A DNA stretch of 64,000 bases. It comes from Mycogone perniciosa. Its lineage: Eukaryota > Ascomycota > Sordariomycetes > Hypocreales > Hypocreaceae. The stretch lies in the NCBI GenBank assembly GCA_025331125.1, contig JAOALB010000020.1, forward strand, positions 1 to 64,000, read 5' to 3'. Under the pieces are notes generated by a model. The model saw nothing but the letters and a program-made list of their open reading frames with translations. It made no database searches and was not told where the DNA came from. The number at the start of each line of letters is the position of its first letter. Position 1 is the first letter of the stretch. Position numbers and translations under genes: made by a program. Below, piece after piece: positions 12,201 to 23,507 of the stretch.

Positions 12201-14545
12201 TTTGGAGATGATATAGGGATTTATGTAGTAGATTATGCTTGAGATGTTGTGTGGTTTGGTTTGATGGTAGAGAGTCGAGACAGGAGTAGAGCTCAGACAA
12301 TATATATACCATTGAATTGTATACACTCCACAGTCAGCTAAAGGATAGATTATTACGTTTTTGAACTAAAACATTACTTGCCAGGCCATCCGCAGCTTCC
12401 GCACATGACTATTTGATGATGAATATGTCGCAAAGCCAACTGTGCATCATTAGGCTCTCTCTTGTGCCGACACTACAGGGCAGCAGCAAAAGATCCCTTA
12501 AATCAAAGCTCCTCGTCTCTCTTCTTCCCTAAGTCAAAGCATGTTATCCAGTTGCATAGTCCAAAAGAAATCACAAAGGGATTCACGAATATTCTCAAGT
12601 CTATGGATCAAACTCATACAGTCTCTGATGCTGGTTAACCTCGCCAGGCTTACTCTCTCCTCTTCCTCATCCATCCTTTATTCATACTACTACTACATAA
12701 GCGATACTAGCTGCTAGCCATCACGCAGATCATCTATGACCCCTCCCCTGTCTCTAGCTAGTTTGCCCCTTGTGTTATATATCGCCCGATTATATACTAT
12801 GCCCCTTACGATCATAATAGTGTAAAGTTTTAGTAATGTATTTCATAGGGGGTAACCCGGAAAATGTGCTTCATGCTGGCAGGAGATTGTGGTGCATCCA
12901 GGTGGATGAGTATCCTCTTGCAGAGCTAATTCTCAAAAAGACCCGTTAGCATTCTTGTTATTCGACTGTAATAATACAAACTCCATAGAACCTTACCTTT
13001 AACGCACGAATATTGAGGCCTAATGCCACCATTTTCTCTTCTATCAACATGGATGTTGTCCTAAATGCAGCTGTACAACTGTGGAACTGGTTAGATAGCT
13101 GCTGTCGCGTAAGGTAGATAACTTCATTTAAGCTACTACTGTATAATACAATAAGCCTACACTTTTGTCGTAGCGGCAAATTTGACAGCTGCGTATGTCA
13201 GAGAAGACCTCGAGTCATATCGTTAGGTTGCCTATAAGCTCTATAGCCCCTGTGGAGGAAGGTGAGGATGACCGCTGGCTGCCTAGAGTATTACCTTGAC
13301 GATCTAGTATAAATTACGTTGTTATATCTAATAACGGCTAGCCGCTATGTATCCTAGGAGGTGAGTTTTTAGGGATCTATTTAGATAGGGCAATCCAAGT
13401 GACTAGTCTTGGACCACTTTTATTGAGCATCACACTTCCCCAAGAGGTCCGTTATTCCGAGGATTAATCCTGGTAAAATTTAAGTGTGACCCATTCTTTG
13501 GCCATATATCCTGACAGTAGAGGCCATGATTCAGTGCATATTACTAGCGTTGAGGTGATTATAAAGAGTATATAATACTATGTGAACTATTGAGACAGAT
13601 AAAAGTTGCTGGTACTGGCACAGATGTGGCCCCTGAACGCAACACTCAACGCAACGTCTATACCTAGCTATAATAACATACTACAATTGCTTCAAATAAC
13701 ATGCCTTGGACTTCCTTGATTATATACTCGATGCATATAATCCCTGGTCTGACTATTCTTCGGGCTGTGTGGCCGGCGTAATGATTGTCTCACTCTCTTA
13801 AATCCGCACGCTAAAGCTGTGCTAAGATGTACCTAGTTATCAGAGGAAAGCTCGGAAGATTGTCGTGGTATTATGCTATATCCGAGCCAATCCCTTTGGT
13901 GCCGTTAAAGCAGGCCGGAAATAGAATTAAATGACACAAAATCAGCCAGAGAATCGAGGTAGTAATAGTCATTTTCTACTTAAATCAGCGGGCCACTGGT
14001 CTTTTGGTTGTTCTACCGGAGCTTGAGGTGAATACAAGCTCGACATCCAGCGCAGATAGAGCGAGATAATATAGGGGCTAATAGAGAATACAGACCTAAA
14101 AGAGCTTAGAGGTCAATTACAAGGTAACTGATATAACCTTTTCATAGTTTTCTACAGCTGTATTTTTTTTGGATGTTGTTTTGTTTCTCTAAGGTATTAT
14201 CACGTTGACGCTCCCTGTGGCTGTCGAAGGTTGATGTCTGTACGAAATACACTAGGATAAGATAAGATAAGATGGCAAAATAGCCCCCAATTTTCTCCAG
14301 CATTTTCGTTGCTGCTTGGCTGAATTGGCCCACAGCAGGATCATAATCAACGGTGAATATCCCCGACACAGAGCACTACTGGCCGTGAAATTTATATTTA
14401 ATTGGGTTTGCCGGATTTCCGAGGTCCTCACGACATCTCATTGAGAGCCTGAGGTGCGCAGCCGAGAGACTACGCATCACCATGTTTGAGTTGCCTGAAG
14501 CGAAGAGGTATGATCTGACATGCTGGTGCATCGTTCATTTGAATC
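12201..14545. other. AT-rich, gene-free block
   Basis: About 2.3 kb, clearly richer in A/T and TpA than the rest of the window, especially 12700-14400, and dense in stops on both strands. Open frames are under 80 codons and resemble nothing I know. The composition fits an old repeat or gene worn down by mutation (possibly repeat-induced point mutation), but I cannot name a source element. The first 100 bases are the KP4-like gene promoter; the last 100 or so lead into the DUF2011 gene. Confidence 0.55.
12301..12308 (-). promoter_or_regulatory. TATA box of the KP4-like gene
   Basis: A TATATATA run lies 101 bases upstream of the ATG, a usual distance for a regulated fungal gene. The surrounding DNA is AT-rich, so a chance match is possible. 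Confidence 0.45.
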
Positions 14546-15349
14546 ATGGCAACTAATTCATCGAGAAGAATTCGCCGGGAGGACTTAAATCAGTCGAATG
14601 AATCTGACTGGAGCGATGGCGCAGAAGTTGATGCAGACCTGGAGGCGAGATTGAATGCGCAGATAGCAAAATCGCTGGGCTTGGATGAAGACAGCTACCG
14701 TCCGCCACCACAGAGCCAAGCTGCGGCCATAAAAGTGTCTGCAAAATCTCAAGAGGCACTCGTTTCTAGCCCAGAAAATGAACCTGAAGACGCGGGCTAT
14801 GCGTTCCGACTGTTTAGCACGGCAGGCCCAGCGCCAAAGGTGGTGCTTGAAGACGAGAATCAGGCTCAAGAAGGAGGGCTGATCAGGGGTCGTCCGTTGT
14901 CTTACTACATTGTGGCGGAGATATCTACAGCGCAGAGGCAGGAGTATGAGAGCGCGGCGGTGACTGGAGAGGATGTCATTGCTCGATCAAGATTAAGATC
15001 ATGGGGTCTTGAGCTTCCGTGGAAAGTCACCAGAATAACAGTAACGAGGAAATCCAGGCCAGGAGAGGGGTTGGAGAAGGGCAGAGAGGGAGCGGACATG
15101 GCAAACAACAAGAGGAGGAGGCCAGGAAAGAAGCGTCGGATTGCTATGCGGGTGAAGGCAAAGGTAAAGGCGCAGGTGGAGGAGGAGGTGAAGAAGAAGA
15201 TGGTGGATAAGGAAGAGCAGTTGAAGGAGAAAAAGAAGAGGCTGAATAGGTTGAAGAAGCTGAGAAAACGAGCAAAGAAGAAGCAAGGGGCTCAAGGCGA
15301 AGGTGAGGAAGCTGGAGATGATGGTGATAGCTCGTCTGCTGAGGAGTAG
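14546..15349 (+). CDS. DUF2011-family fungal protein
   Basis: Single exon, 267 residues. The N-terminus is acidic and polar. The central part (about 88-170) has the conserved pattern of fungal DUF2011: YAFRLFS, then RPLSYYI, then AAVTGEDVIARSR and GLELPWKVTRI. The C-terminus (about 185-255) is very rich in Lys, Arg and Glu, with KKRRIAMR and KKRLNRLKKLRKRAKKK stretches, and should be nuclear or nucleolar and partly coiled coil, ending in an acidic tail. Function is not known for the family; the basic tail suggests RNA or ribosome-biogenesis work, which is inference. The next gene starts about 460 bases downstream on the same strand. Confidence 0.8.
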   Translation: MATNSSRRIRREDLNQSNESDWSDGAEVDADLEARLNAQIAKSLGLDEDSYRPPPQSQAAAIKVSAKSQEALVSSPENEPEDAGYAFRLFSTAGPAPKVVLEDENQAQEGGLIRGRPLSYYIVAEISTAQRQEYESAAVTGEDVIARSRLRSWGLELPWKVTRITVTRKSRPGEGLEKGREGADMANNKRRRPGKKRRIAMRVKAKVKAQVEEEVKKKMVDKEEQLKEKKKRLNRLKKLRKRAKKKQGAQGEGEEAGDDGDSSSAEE

Positions 15350-15810
15350 AAGTTACTGTTGCAACATATGGGTTGCTCGCTATACTGTACAACTAGCTTT
15401 ATAATTTCCTGGATATTCCAGGTACTGCTGATATGGATGTTTACCTTATGATATGTATTCAGTGTGAGTTACTACGAGTAGTACTATGGAAAGTAAAGAA
15501 CACATTGTTTCACATGAGAGCAGTGGGGGTCCAATTGGCGCTAAATCGTCAAGCTCCCACCACCCCTCCCCAAGCTTCTAAGCTCTGTGCCACCACACAC
15601 TACAACACACTACAAGACAGCACATACTACTTGGACTCATGATCAATATCGCACACAACAACATCCCGACCAAAAGACCACAGCAGATGCCTGGAGATGC
15701 GACCTTCCACAGACTGATGAACGCTTAAAGACCGATCTTGGGAGGGTCCCAACGATGTGCCACGAGGAACAGCTGGCTTGAACGAATCCCACTCTGCACA
15801 ACCCGCCACC
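15350..15810. other. Spacer between DUF2011 gene and PRO22
   Basis: Holds the 3' end of the DUF2011 gene and the promoter of the next gene. A TACGAGTAGTAC word of the dispersed intergenic family occurs near 15474. Three CACTACAACA-type units repeat at about 15598-15616. No gene seen. Confidence 0.55.
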
Positions 15811-18800
15811 ATGAACAGCCTGTGGCCTTCAGCAAAGGCGACCCAGGAGTCGCCTCCCGACTCTGCCAGCAAACCGATGGGCAATGTAGCCGACACAGGT
15901 GGTGAAGTCTCACAGAATGGCGCCATCCTGCCTCCCGCTCCGTCTCCGCCGCCTTCGAGAACCCCCCAACCGCGCAATCCCAACACCATGCCCGGCGCTG
16001 GCGCCTTCGGAGCGTTGGCTCCTCCTCCTCCTGACCCCTGGAGCAACAATAACACCAACCGACAACAGCAGCCGCAGCACGCGCCGACCGACTCGCTCTC
16101 CCTGATGCAGCTGCGGCGTATCGTCGCCACGGTGAACCAGGCCGAGCCCGCGGCCTACGACTTTGTCTACTCGGACATGGGCCCGCACGCTGAGGAAATC
16201 GACGAGTGGTTCATGTACCAGTTCTGGCAGTGGGTGCGTCTTAACGCGGCGCAGAAGGCATTTGAATGGCACTGGGACCACGAATCGGGCGGGAAACATG
16301 TGTGGGACGATGCGGACCATGACACGAGGACGAGGTTCGTACAGACGGCGATTGCGGACGTGCAGTCGAATGATGCGACGCTGAGGTCATCATCGATTGG
16401 GAAGTTGGTGTATTTGGTGCTGGGGAGGTGGGGAGATACGGCTATGCCGCATGCCACTGATGGAGCGAGCAGGTCCATTGCTAGCATACCGCAGCTTCAA
16501 GCAATCAAGGCGGGTGTGGATTGTTTGACTTCGCTTGAGGGGCTGCCGGTCGTTTGGGAAGCGCTAAGAAATGCATTCGAAGCTCACTGGTATGGTCATG
16601 AACTGATGAAACGTGGATCGGAAGTTCTAACAACCACAGGTCCGGCGATGTCCAACAGGTCAGCACACAGGAGGCTCAGGATGAGTTGATGAACCTCATG
16701 ACTATCATGTACATTGTCATCCAGGAGACGCTGAACGACCCTGAAGACATGTCCTCTACATATGGAAAGCTGCGTATGTGCCGGGATAATCTGGATTTAA
16801 AGTTGTCTTGCCGCTAATACGAAGTCTAGTCGAGTTGAATCCCTCCCTTGTCGATTTCATGCTCTTGGCGACTTCCAAACTCAGATGGGACGAACAGGGC
16901 AGTATGCCCCATACTCAGGTATTTTCTATCTTTGCATCTGTTTTGATATCGACTAATTTGACCAGATTTTCTTGCTCTTCTGGAAATCTATTCTTCTCGT
17001 CTTTGGCGGGACCAAGGACATTGAAAGGATAAAGGAGGCCACTGCCGAGATAACTCCTAAGAGCAAGAAGGAAGCAATCACAGCATCACCCTTGGATTAT
17101 CACGTCTTCCGCCAGGAAATAACATCCAAATACCCAGCATATATCCCGCCGCAGCCATTAATACCTCTGGAAGCTGAGAATGCCTCTCTTCTTCCCCCAT
17201 TACCAAATATATCAACCAGGAATGGGTCCAACGGCATTATCCCCCAGCCCCCTAATGTGCAGATGGGCGGTGCGTCCATCCTTAATCAACCAGTTCATAT
17301 CGCCACACCAGCTCCGTCACCTCCGCCGTCGCCTAGTGTTGGCGGGAAGGGTGGCAAGAAACAGAATTATCAGACAAACCAAAATTTCCCATTCATGTAC
17401 CCTCCACTTGATGTCACCAGTAACAGTGCTGGCGGGAAGGGCATGGCTGGGATCGATGACACCCTTGTCAGTAGGAAGTGGGAAGGGAGTGATATTCCTG
17501 CCTCGATTCTCGAAGCTGGACAAATCTTCTCCACACGTGTCAGGATGACTCGAGCAACACGGCAGCTCTGGGACGAGCGTGAAGGGTTTCTCAGATTTGA
17601 AAGGGGCTGGGAAACAGACGATGACGACGACGAGATTGAGGGTCTGAACCTTGATGAGCTAACAATGGAAGAGAAGGAGGCCTTGAGGGAATTAAAAATG
17701 GGAGATAGGGAGAGAAAGCAGCGGGCACCTTCAGGGCCTGAGGTGGACTTTGGACCCAAGCCGGAAAGGCTGAGTGACAGAGATAAGCAGAGGCTTGGTG
17801 CAGTGGAACATTTCTACGTAAGTTTCCTTTCTTCAACTCCTCTGCTAAATCGACCTAATGAACTGACCTTTTTTAGCGAGATGCTCTGCCCCATTTACAG
17901 TCAACAGTTATTGTTCTTCTTCGGCCAATTCTTGTTAATGTGACAGCAATTGTGGCCCAACAGCAGCAACAGGGGCAAATGGCTGGCATGACAAGTAGGG
18001 GCGGCAATCCAGGCATGAACGGCGGCCCTGGGACTCAGAAGCCTCAGGATATGGGAGGACAGGGACATCCTGGTGAAGAATCAGAGCTATCCCCCGAAGA
18101 GATTGACGCAGCTCGGACTCGAGAGATCACCGCCAAGGCGATGACAGCCATTCTCTTATTGTTGCTCAAGTGGCTGAGGCTCTCGCGTAAGTGGTACTTG
18201 CAACATCTTGAGTCTTTTCTCTGACCATGGTTTCTAGATATACTCAAGTTCGAATACTTGACCCAGCTCTTGTTGGACTCTAATTACCTCCCTCTTGTCC
18301 TCAAACTCTTTGCCCATCAGGATATTCAACAAGTGGTCGACAGTAAGATGGACCGTGTTGAGAACAGGTAGGAGTCTCCCACCTTGGCTGGAACACTATA
18401 CTCATCTTTTTCATAGCTTCTTCCAATTTTGCAACTTGCGCTCTAAATTCAAGGATAAGGCCGAGAGTGATATTGAAAATGAGAATGACGAGGATATAGA
18501 CGAGGAAGACATTGCAGGAGAGGATGAAGAAGGGCATGAGCAAGAAGCGGAAGATGACAGTCCTGATGAGGCAGCGCCGCCGCCGATTAAGAGACACCGG
18601 CTGCCAGAGGAATCGCCAGCAAACCAGCGAGAGGACCCAAGTGCCAACACTGACGACCAAGCTTTTACCAGGCCAGACGTTGACGAGCTTGGCTGTCCCG
18701 TCAACCCCCTTCCAGTGGAGCCGATTACCGACTTTTCCAGACGCAACTTTTTCTCTCTGATCAACTACCTGAGGGTAATGCAGAAGATCTGTAAGAACAA

Positions 18801-19263
18801 AGCCCACCGCAACCTCCTGCTTGTGCAGTACAAATCCTCCACGATCATTAAGAAGTCCCTCCGAGTTCCCCAGCCTGAACTCCGCCTCTACACACTCAAG
18901 CTCTTCAAGGGGCAAGTCCCCTACTGCGGCCGTAAGTGGCGCCAGAGCAATATGCGTGTCATCACCGCCGTGTATCTACACTGTCGTCCCGAACTGCGCG
19001 ACGAGTGGCTTGCGGGCAGCGACATCGACGCTGAGGTAGACTCGGCGCTGCCCCTGGAACAGGCCCTTCGCAGCTTGACGCATTGGCTGAATGTGCGCCG
19101 TTATCCGGAGAAGATTGCGGCAGAGATACGTTTTGCGATGAGAGAAGAGCAGGACTTTTTCTCTAGGGAGCTGGAGAAGGTGGATTTGAATTGGGCAGAG
19201 TTGGGGGCTGGGGCTGATGATGGGATGAGCGAGTTGGATCACGCAGAGTCTACTTGGGGGTGA
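15811..19263 (+). CDS. pro22: STRIPAK subunit PRO22/HAM-2 (Far11, STRIP1/2 homologue)
   Basis: Seven exons: 15811-16589, 16640-16773, 16830-16918, 16966-17817, 17877-18186, 18238-18367 and 18417-19263. All phases agree and give 1046 residues. Introns are 47-59 bp with good GT...AG ends. The start is the ATG in a CCACCATGA context; earlier in-frame sequence has no ATG. Residues 1-95 are Pro-rich. The N1221 domain begins near 95 (SLMQLRRIVATVNQAEP). A Pro/Gly-rich linker, an acidic DDDDDEIE stretch and a Gln/Gly-rich loop interrupt the middle. The DUF3402 domain fills the C-terminal half, with a second acidic insert (about 725-750). In Neurospora and Sordaria this protein belongs to the striatin-interacting phosphatase and kinase complex at the ER/nuclear envelope and is needed for hyphal fusion and fruiting bodies. 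Family assignment is secure. Confidence 0.93.
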
Positions 19264-19313
19264 TGAATGGGAAGTGTTTTCATCCTGAGTAGATTAGAAT
19301 ACAGCTTTTCAAC

Positions 19314-19402
19314 AGACATGGACGAGACTTCGCTATGGCATCAATGGCCTGAGGCTTTGTATTGAGAGCAGCTCATCTATCCATCACACCTCATCCGTTT
19401 CA
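19314..19402. repeat. Direct repeat copy 1
   Basis: Starts AGACATGGACGAGA and continues through a shared TCAATGGCC...GTATTGAGAG.AGCTCATC core. The partner is at 19961-20050, 650 bases away in the same direction. Most differences are C/T or G/A. Confidence 0.7.
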
Positions 19403-19695
19403 CATCACCCAGTGCTGTCGAATAAGCTCTCACTTCTCATCAATAGGAGTGTTATCATCAACGTTGATCCCAAATTACCTGGTGATATCATTCACTCGTC
19501 TCTCTTGAGTCGGCGATGTTGGGGTTTTGGTGAGACCGAGTATTGGTGTAATAGGTGAAAAGGTTGTGTTGCCTGAGACTGCGAATAATATATCAATACT
19601 TGAAAGCAAAAGATAAAACATACGTGTTCGTCAAGCGGGTGGCAATGAAACAGGGATCACAAGACATCTACTACTTATGCTATTGCCACAGATCC

Positions 19696-19733
19696 CTCTC
19701 ATTACTACGGATAACTCTCATTACTATAGATAA
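19696..19733. repeat. Two 19-base tandem units
   Basis: Two adjacent copies of CTCTCATTACTAnnGATAA-type sequence (19696-19714 and 19715-19733). They differ at two positions, C/T and G/A. Confidence 0.75.
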
Positions 19734-19960
19734 TCTTTCTCTAGCGGTTGCTTGCAATTCATGGTTAACCACTTACCATTAGGGTATCTATGTTTTTTGC
19801 AGTCCCTGATGCCACTTTCGGAAGTTCTTGGTGGGAATTCACAACTGCTTGAGCAATCGAGTTGCACGCTTCGGCAATGCGCGCTCCAGAGTGGAACTGT
19901 ATGACTGCGGGGATGAAATAATATGGCATTTAAATTTTAATATAAACTATCATTAATATA

Positions 19961-20050
19961 AGACATAGACGAGAATCGGGCATGGTGTCAATGGCCCAAG
20001 GTTTCGTATTGAGAGTAGCTCATCCATTTATCACCTCATTCTAAATATTT
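19961..20050. repeat. Direct repeat copy 2
   Basis: Partner of 19314-19402: AGACATAGACGAGA followed by the same TCAATGGCC...GTATTGAGAG.AGCTCATC core, with transition-type differences and one 2-base gap. Could be a remnant of terminal repeats or a local duplication. Confidence 0.7.
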
Positions 20051-20308
20051 CACAGCCAATGTTTGTGTCATTACTATTAAGCGGGGTTCTGTTGTCCATC
20101 CCGCAAATCTGCACATGGTCTACAGTAACTACATGTTTCGTTATGCTCGTTCAAGCAAAAGAGACGGACAGCCCTCTAGGCCATGTCTCGTCATCGCCAA
20201 AAGGGGGTTGTTTTTTTCTTCCCTTGCAAAATGTCATTTGTTTGTACAATCTCCTCCGTCATGATTCCATCGTGCTTGAAGCTTTTTAAAACATGGGGAG
20301 GGTGTGTT

Positions 20309-21290
20309 TCAAGAACGATCGTAAACGCCATCGTCGTAGCGGTAGTTGTGAGGCGATACGGTGTTCTGCGGAGCAGTAGTGTAACCACCAGCACCAGCGT
20401 ATGGGGGATTGCCGTGAGGATGGCCATAGCCGGTCTCGTATTTGTTGTAGTTGTCACTGTTGTTGTAAGAATTGGCGTGGTCGTGGTTCACTGCCGTGGT
20501 TTCGGTGGCGTAACTGGTGCGGTTGATGTTGTTGTTGTCCAGTTGGCCTGGGAGTGGGTGTTCGGGGAGCGTATTGCCCTCCTCAGCGAGGATATCTGGC
20601 TTGCGACTACGGCCGAACAGGCGACCGAGGAAGCCTCCGCGGGGAGGACCGTATCCGGAGGTGTAGTCGTTCTGAGGAGTTGGGCCGTAGCGCTTTGCTT
20701 TGCGGTGGTGCCGGGCGAGGGCGAGTTCCACGAGGATAGAGAAGACGAAGAAAAAGCTGCGGAATCGGGGTCAGTTCGGGGGAATGAAACATGAGTTGAG
20801 TGAGGCGAGGAAGGGTGAGAATTCACATTGCGATGATGGCAACGGCTAGACAGGCTGTTTGAAGCCTGCAAGCTGTGTGGAAACTCGGCAGGGCCGTAAA
20901 GCCACCTGAGCCGTCTACGGTTTTGTCTGCCTCGCCTTTGCCAAAGGGTGTATCAAGATACCCCTGGCAACTACCCGCACCGCCTTTATTCGCCACGGCG
21001 ACGTAGATGAAAGCTCCAATGAAGCAGAAATCAAGAACCATGGCAATGAACGACAGGACGGCAATGCCCGCGAAGCAGCAGAGGAGTATCAGTCCAAGAA
21101 GGGTGTAGAGAGTGGCAGCGCCCGAGATGCCCTCGACGGCGCGGACACTGGTGGCGATGCCGAGGTTGTGGTTATGCAGAACGGCGAGGAAGTAGGAGTA
21201 GACTCCGAGAATGAGTGCTGCGCAGCAGAACTGCACGCCTCGGATGAACCATTGGAGGAATTTGAGGCCGAAGCCAGCTCTGGCGCCCAT
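20309..21290 (-). CDS. MARVEL-domain membrane protein
   Basis: Two exons, 20827-21290 and 20309-20756, give 303 residues; the 70-bp intron interrupts the last membrane segment and the join restores IAIFFFVFSILVELALA. The first 155 residues hold four hydrophobic segments (about 10-40, 56-77, 78-100 and 140-165) in the layout of fungal MARVEL proteins, with a Cys-containing loop (SCQGYLDTPFGKGEAD) before the last. The remaining half is a hydrophilic cytosolic tail rich in Asn, Tyr, Gly and His, ending in a GYGHPHGNPPYAGAGG-type segment. MARVEL proteins organise membrane domains and vesicle contacts; the substrate or partner here is unknown. The gene lies tail-to-tail with PRO22. Confidence 0.82.
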
Positions 21291-22380
21291 GATGGTGTTG
21301 GTGATGCTTTGGTGATGCTTCGGTGTTGTTGGGTGTAATAGTTGCTTGTTTCAAGCTGTTTTGGATGTGTTGTGCGTTGTGCGACAACTCTCTTGGATGA
21401 TGAAGGGTGAAGAATTCATGGAGGGAGTCTTTGCATGAAGATGAAATAGCCGAGAGGTGATCTGCATCTGCTCCATCAGTTGACAGTTGTCGAGTGGTCG
21501 ATTTTCTCTTCTGATATCTATTCAGGTTGACTGGCGGGGCAGCTGTGGCGAGGCGCAGCTAGCATGACGTATTGGAGTAGCTGGGTCCAGCGTACACACT
21601 TGAACATATAAGTACTGTAAAGTACCATACATGTTGGAAAAGGTGATTATATACTCTTCAGTACTTTTGTGCGGCTTAAGGTACTTTCTACGTAAGTGGC
21701 CCCCTGAAACTCTGCGCTAAAGAAGTCAATCAACGACATTCGAACGGTTATCAGCCTTAAAATAATGTCTGTTGTCCGGAAGAAGAAAAGGATATGGGGC
21801 GATATTGGAATCCAGAAGTTTCTTTGAGAATCGATTTAATATGAATAAAAAAAACCAACGGTTTCCTAAAGGAGGCGGAAGACGGAAATGAACCTATTGA
21901 TTGTTTTGTCGAAGATGCAGTAATCCTTCATTATCATCACCCTGAATACTCGCTGGTGTTATCTTCACACCTGCCACTACCCTATGCACGACTAAAAAAA
22001 CATGGAAGCGGGAACCGCAACGCCGTGCATCTCGCTGGGCATGGCATGTAGTTTCCAGTTTGCATATATCTATGCATTATATAAATCCAAGTTCCTTATT
22101 TTACAATTTCGCCTCCTAGTATTTTAATTGGTTCTGCCAAACTCATTCGCTATGAGGAGCGAAAGGCGCGCGCCTTGTCAAGGGCTCAAGCTAAAACAGG
22201 GTATTTCCATTTCCATATGGAGAAGTTGTACGGAGTAATGTAACCCCTCTTCAACAATATTCTGTTTAAAATCACCTATGTTCCACGACTATCGACAGAA
22301 TCAATACAAATAAAAAGCAATTCAACTCCAGTGACCTGAATTATCTAATTGGGTCGCCTACGCCACATATCATTGCAACA
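21291..22380. other. Shared upstream region of the MARVEL and serine dehydratase genes
   Basis: About 1.1 kb between two divergently transcribed genes. It is AT-rich from 21800 to 22370 with an A7 run near 21848 and a TACGGAGTA word near 22230. No gene seen. Confidence 0.55.
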
Positions 22381-23507
22381 ATGGGAACGGAGGCTCACGG
22401 CAAAATCCCGTGGATAGAAACACCACTTATCAAGTCCACAGCTCTCTCAGAAGCAGCAGGCTGGTGAATATACCGGACAACCCCTTTTCTTAAGGACATA
22501 GTCTTTACTTACGGCAATAAAACAGCAATGTCTTCCTCAAGCTTGAGAACCTCCAGCCCTCAGGTTCCTTCAAGTCCCGAGGCATAGGCCACTACATGGT
22601 CACCAAGCTCGCCGCCCAAGCCGCCGCCTCTGGAAACGCCCACTTTTACAGCTCATCTGGTGGAAATGCAGGTCTGGCTTGTGTTCATGCAGCAATCACG
22701 CTGGGGTGTCAGGCTACTGTCGTCGTGCCTCTGTCAACGACGGCGTACATGGTTGGCAAGCTACGACAGGCTGGTGCCACGGACGTTATTCAGAAGGGGG
22801 CGTCGTGGCAGGAGGCGGATGAGTATCTCACCGGCACGCTCATGGTGGAAGCACGTGCGAGGGGTGAGACCGCCGTCTATGTCCCCCCCTTTGATGCGCA
22901 GGAGATATGGGATGGGAATGCGGGAATCACGCACGAGATTGCTCGGCAGATTGGAGGGACTGTGAGGCATTACCACATGTCCCTTGACGGAGCGCCGAAT
23001 GGTAATGGCGCAGTTAGCATTGGGAACGTGGACGCTATCGTCTGTAGCGTTGGCGGAGGTGGCTTATTCTGTGGTGTCATGCAGGGTCTAGACGACCTCG
23101 ACATGCAAGGCACCAGAGTCATTGCCGTGGAGACTGTCGGCGCAGATTCGTTATCACAAGCGGTCGAGAAGAAGGACCTGGTCACTTTACCAGCCATCAC
23201 GAGTCTCGCCACGAGTCTCGGCGCCAGGACAGTCTGCAAGAAGGCGCTGGAGTACGGCCTCCGAGACCAGGTATCAACGGTCGTCCTTCCAGACTCGGAA
23301 GCCATTGATGCCTGTCGGCGGTTTGTCAGCGAGGAGAGATTCCTGGTAGAGCTGGCTTGTGGCGTTTGCCCTGCAGTGTGTTACGGCGGCAAGCTGGCGG
23401 AGCTGGTGCCTGGATTCAACAAGAACAGCACGGTTGTCCTTGTGATCTGTGGAGGCAGCAATATTTCGTATGACATCCTGGAAAAATACGTGGCGAGCCG
23501 GGCGTAG
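22381..23507 (+). CDS. L-serine dehydratase (PLP-dependent), paralogue 1
   Basis: Two exons, 22381-22463 and 22526-23507, give 354 residues; the 62-bp intron splits a Cys codon in phase 2. The protein is a fold-type II PLP enzyme of the Cha1/serine dehydratase group, converting L-serine to pyruvate and ammonia, probably in the cytosol. The PLP lysine is Lys44 in SGSFKSRGIG; the SSGGNAGLA loop (about 71-79) contacts the substrate carboxylate; SVGGGGLF binds the PLP phosphate; ICGGSN is near the C-terminus. An inserted HYHMSLDGAPNGNG loop after about residue 180 is absent from the second copy. The paralogue lies at 31489-32571 on the other strand with an intron at the same place. Whether it prefers serine or threonine cannot be read from sequence. 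Confidence 0.9.

Larger units (their letters stand above)
19264..20308. other. Intergenic region with diverged direct repeats
   Basis: About 1 kb between PRO22 and the MARVEL gene, whose 3' ends face each other. It holds two copies of a roughly 90-base direct repeat (19314-19402 and 19961-20050) and a 19-base tandem duplication (19696-19733). An AT-rich stretch (19920-19960) precedes the second copy. No gene seen. Confidence 0.6.

Noticed and set aside
12201..12326. N-terminal extension of the KP4-like protein
   Set aside because: It would bury the signal peptide, and the apparent TATA box lies inside the extended frame.
15757..15810. N-terminal extension of PRO22
   Set aside because: The frame is open but begins at GTG with no ATG; the ATG at 15811 has a strong start context.
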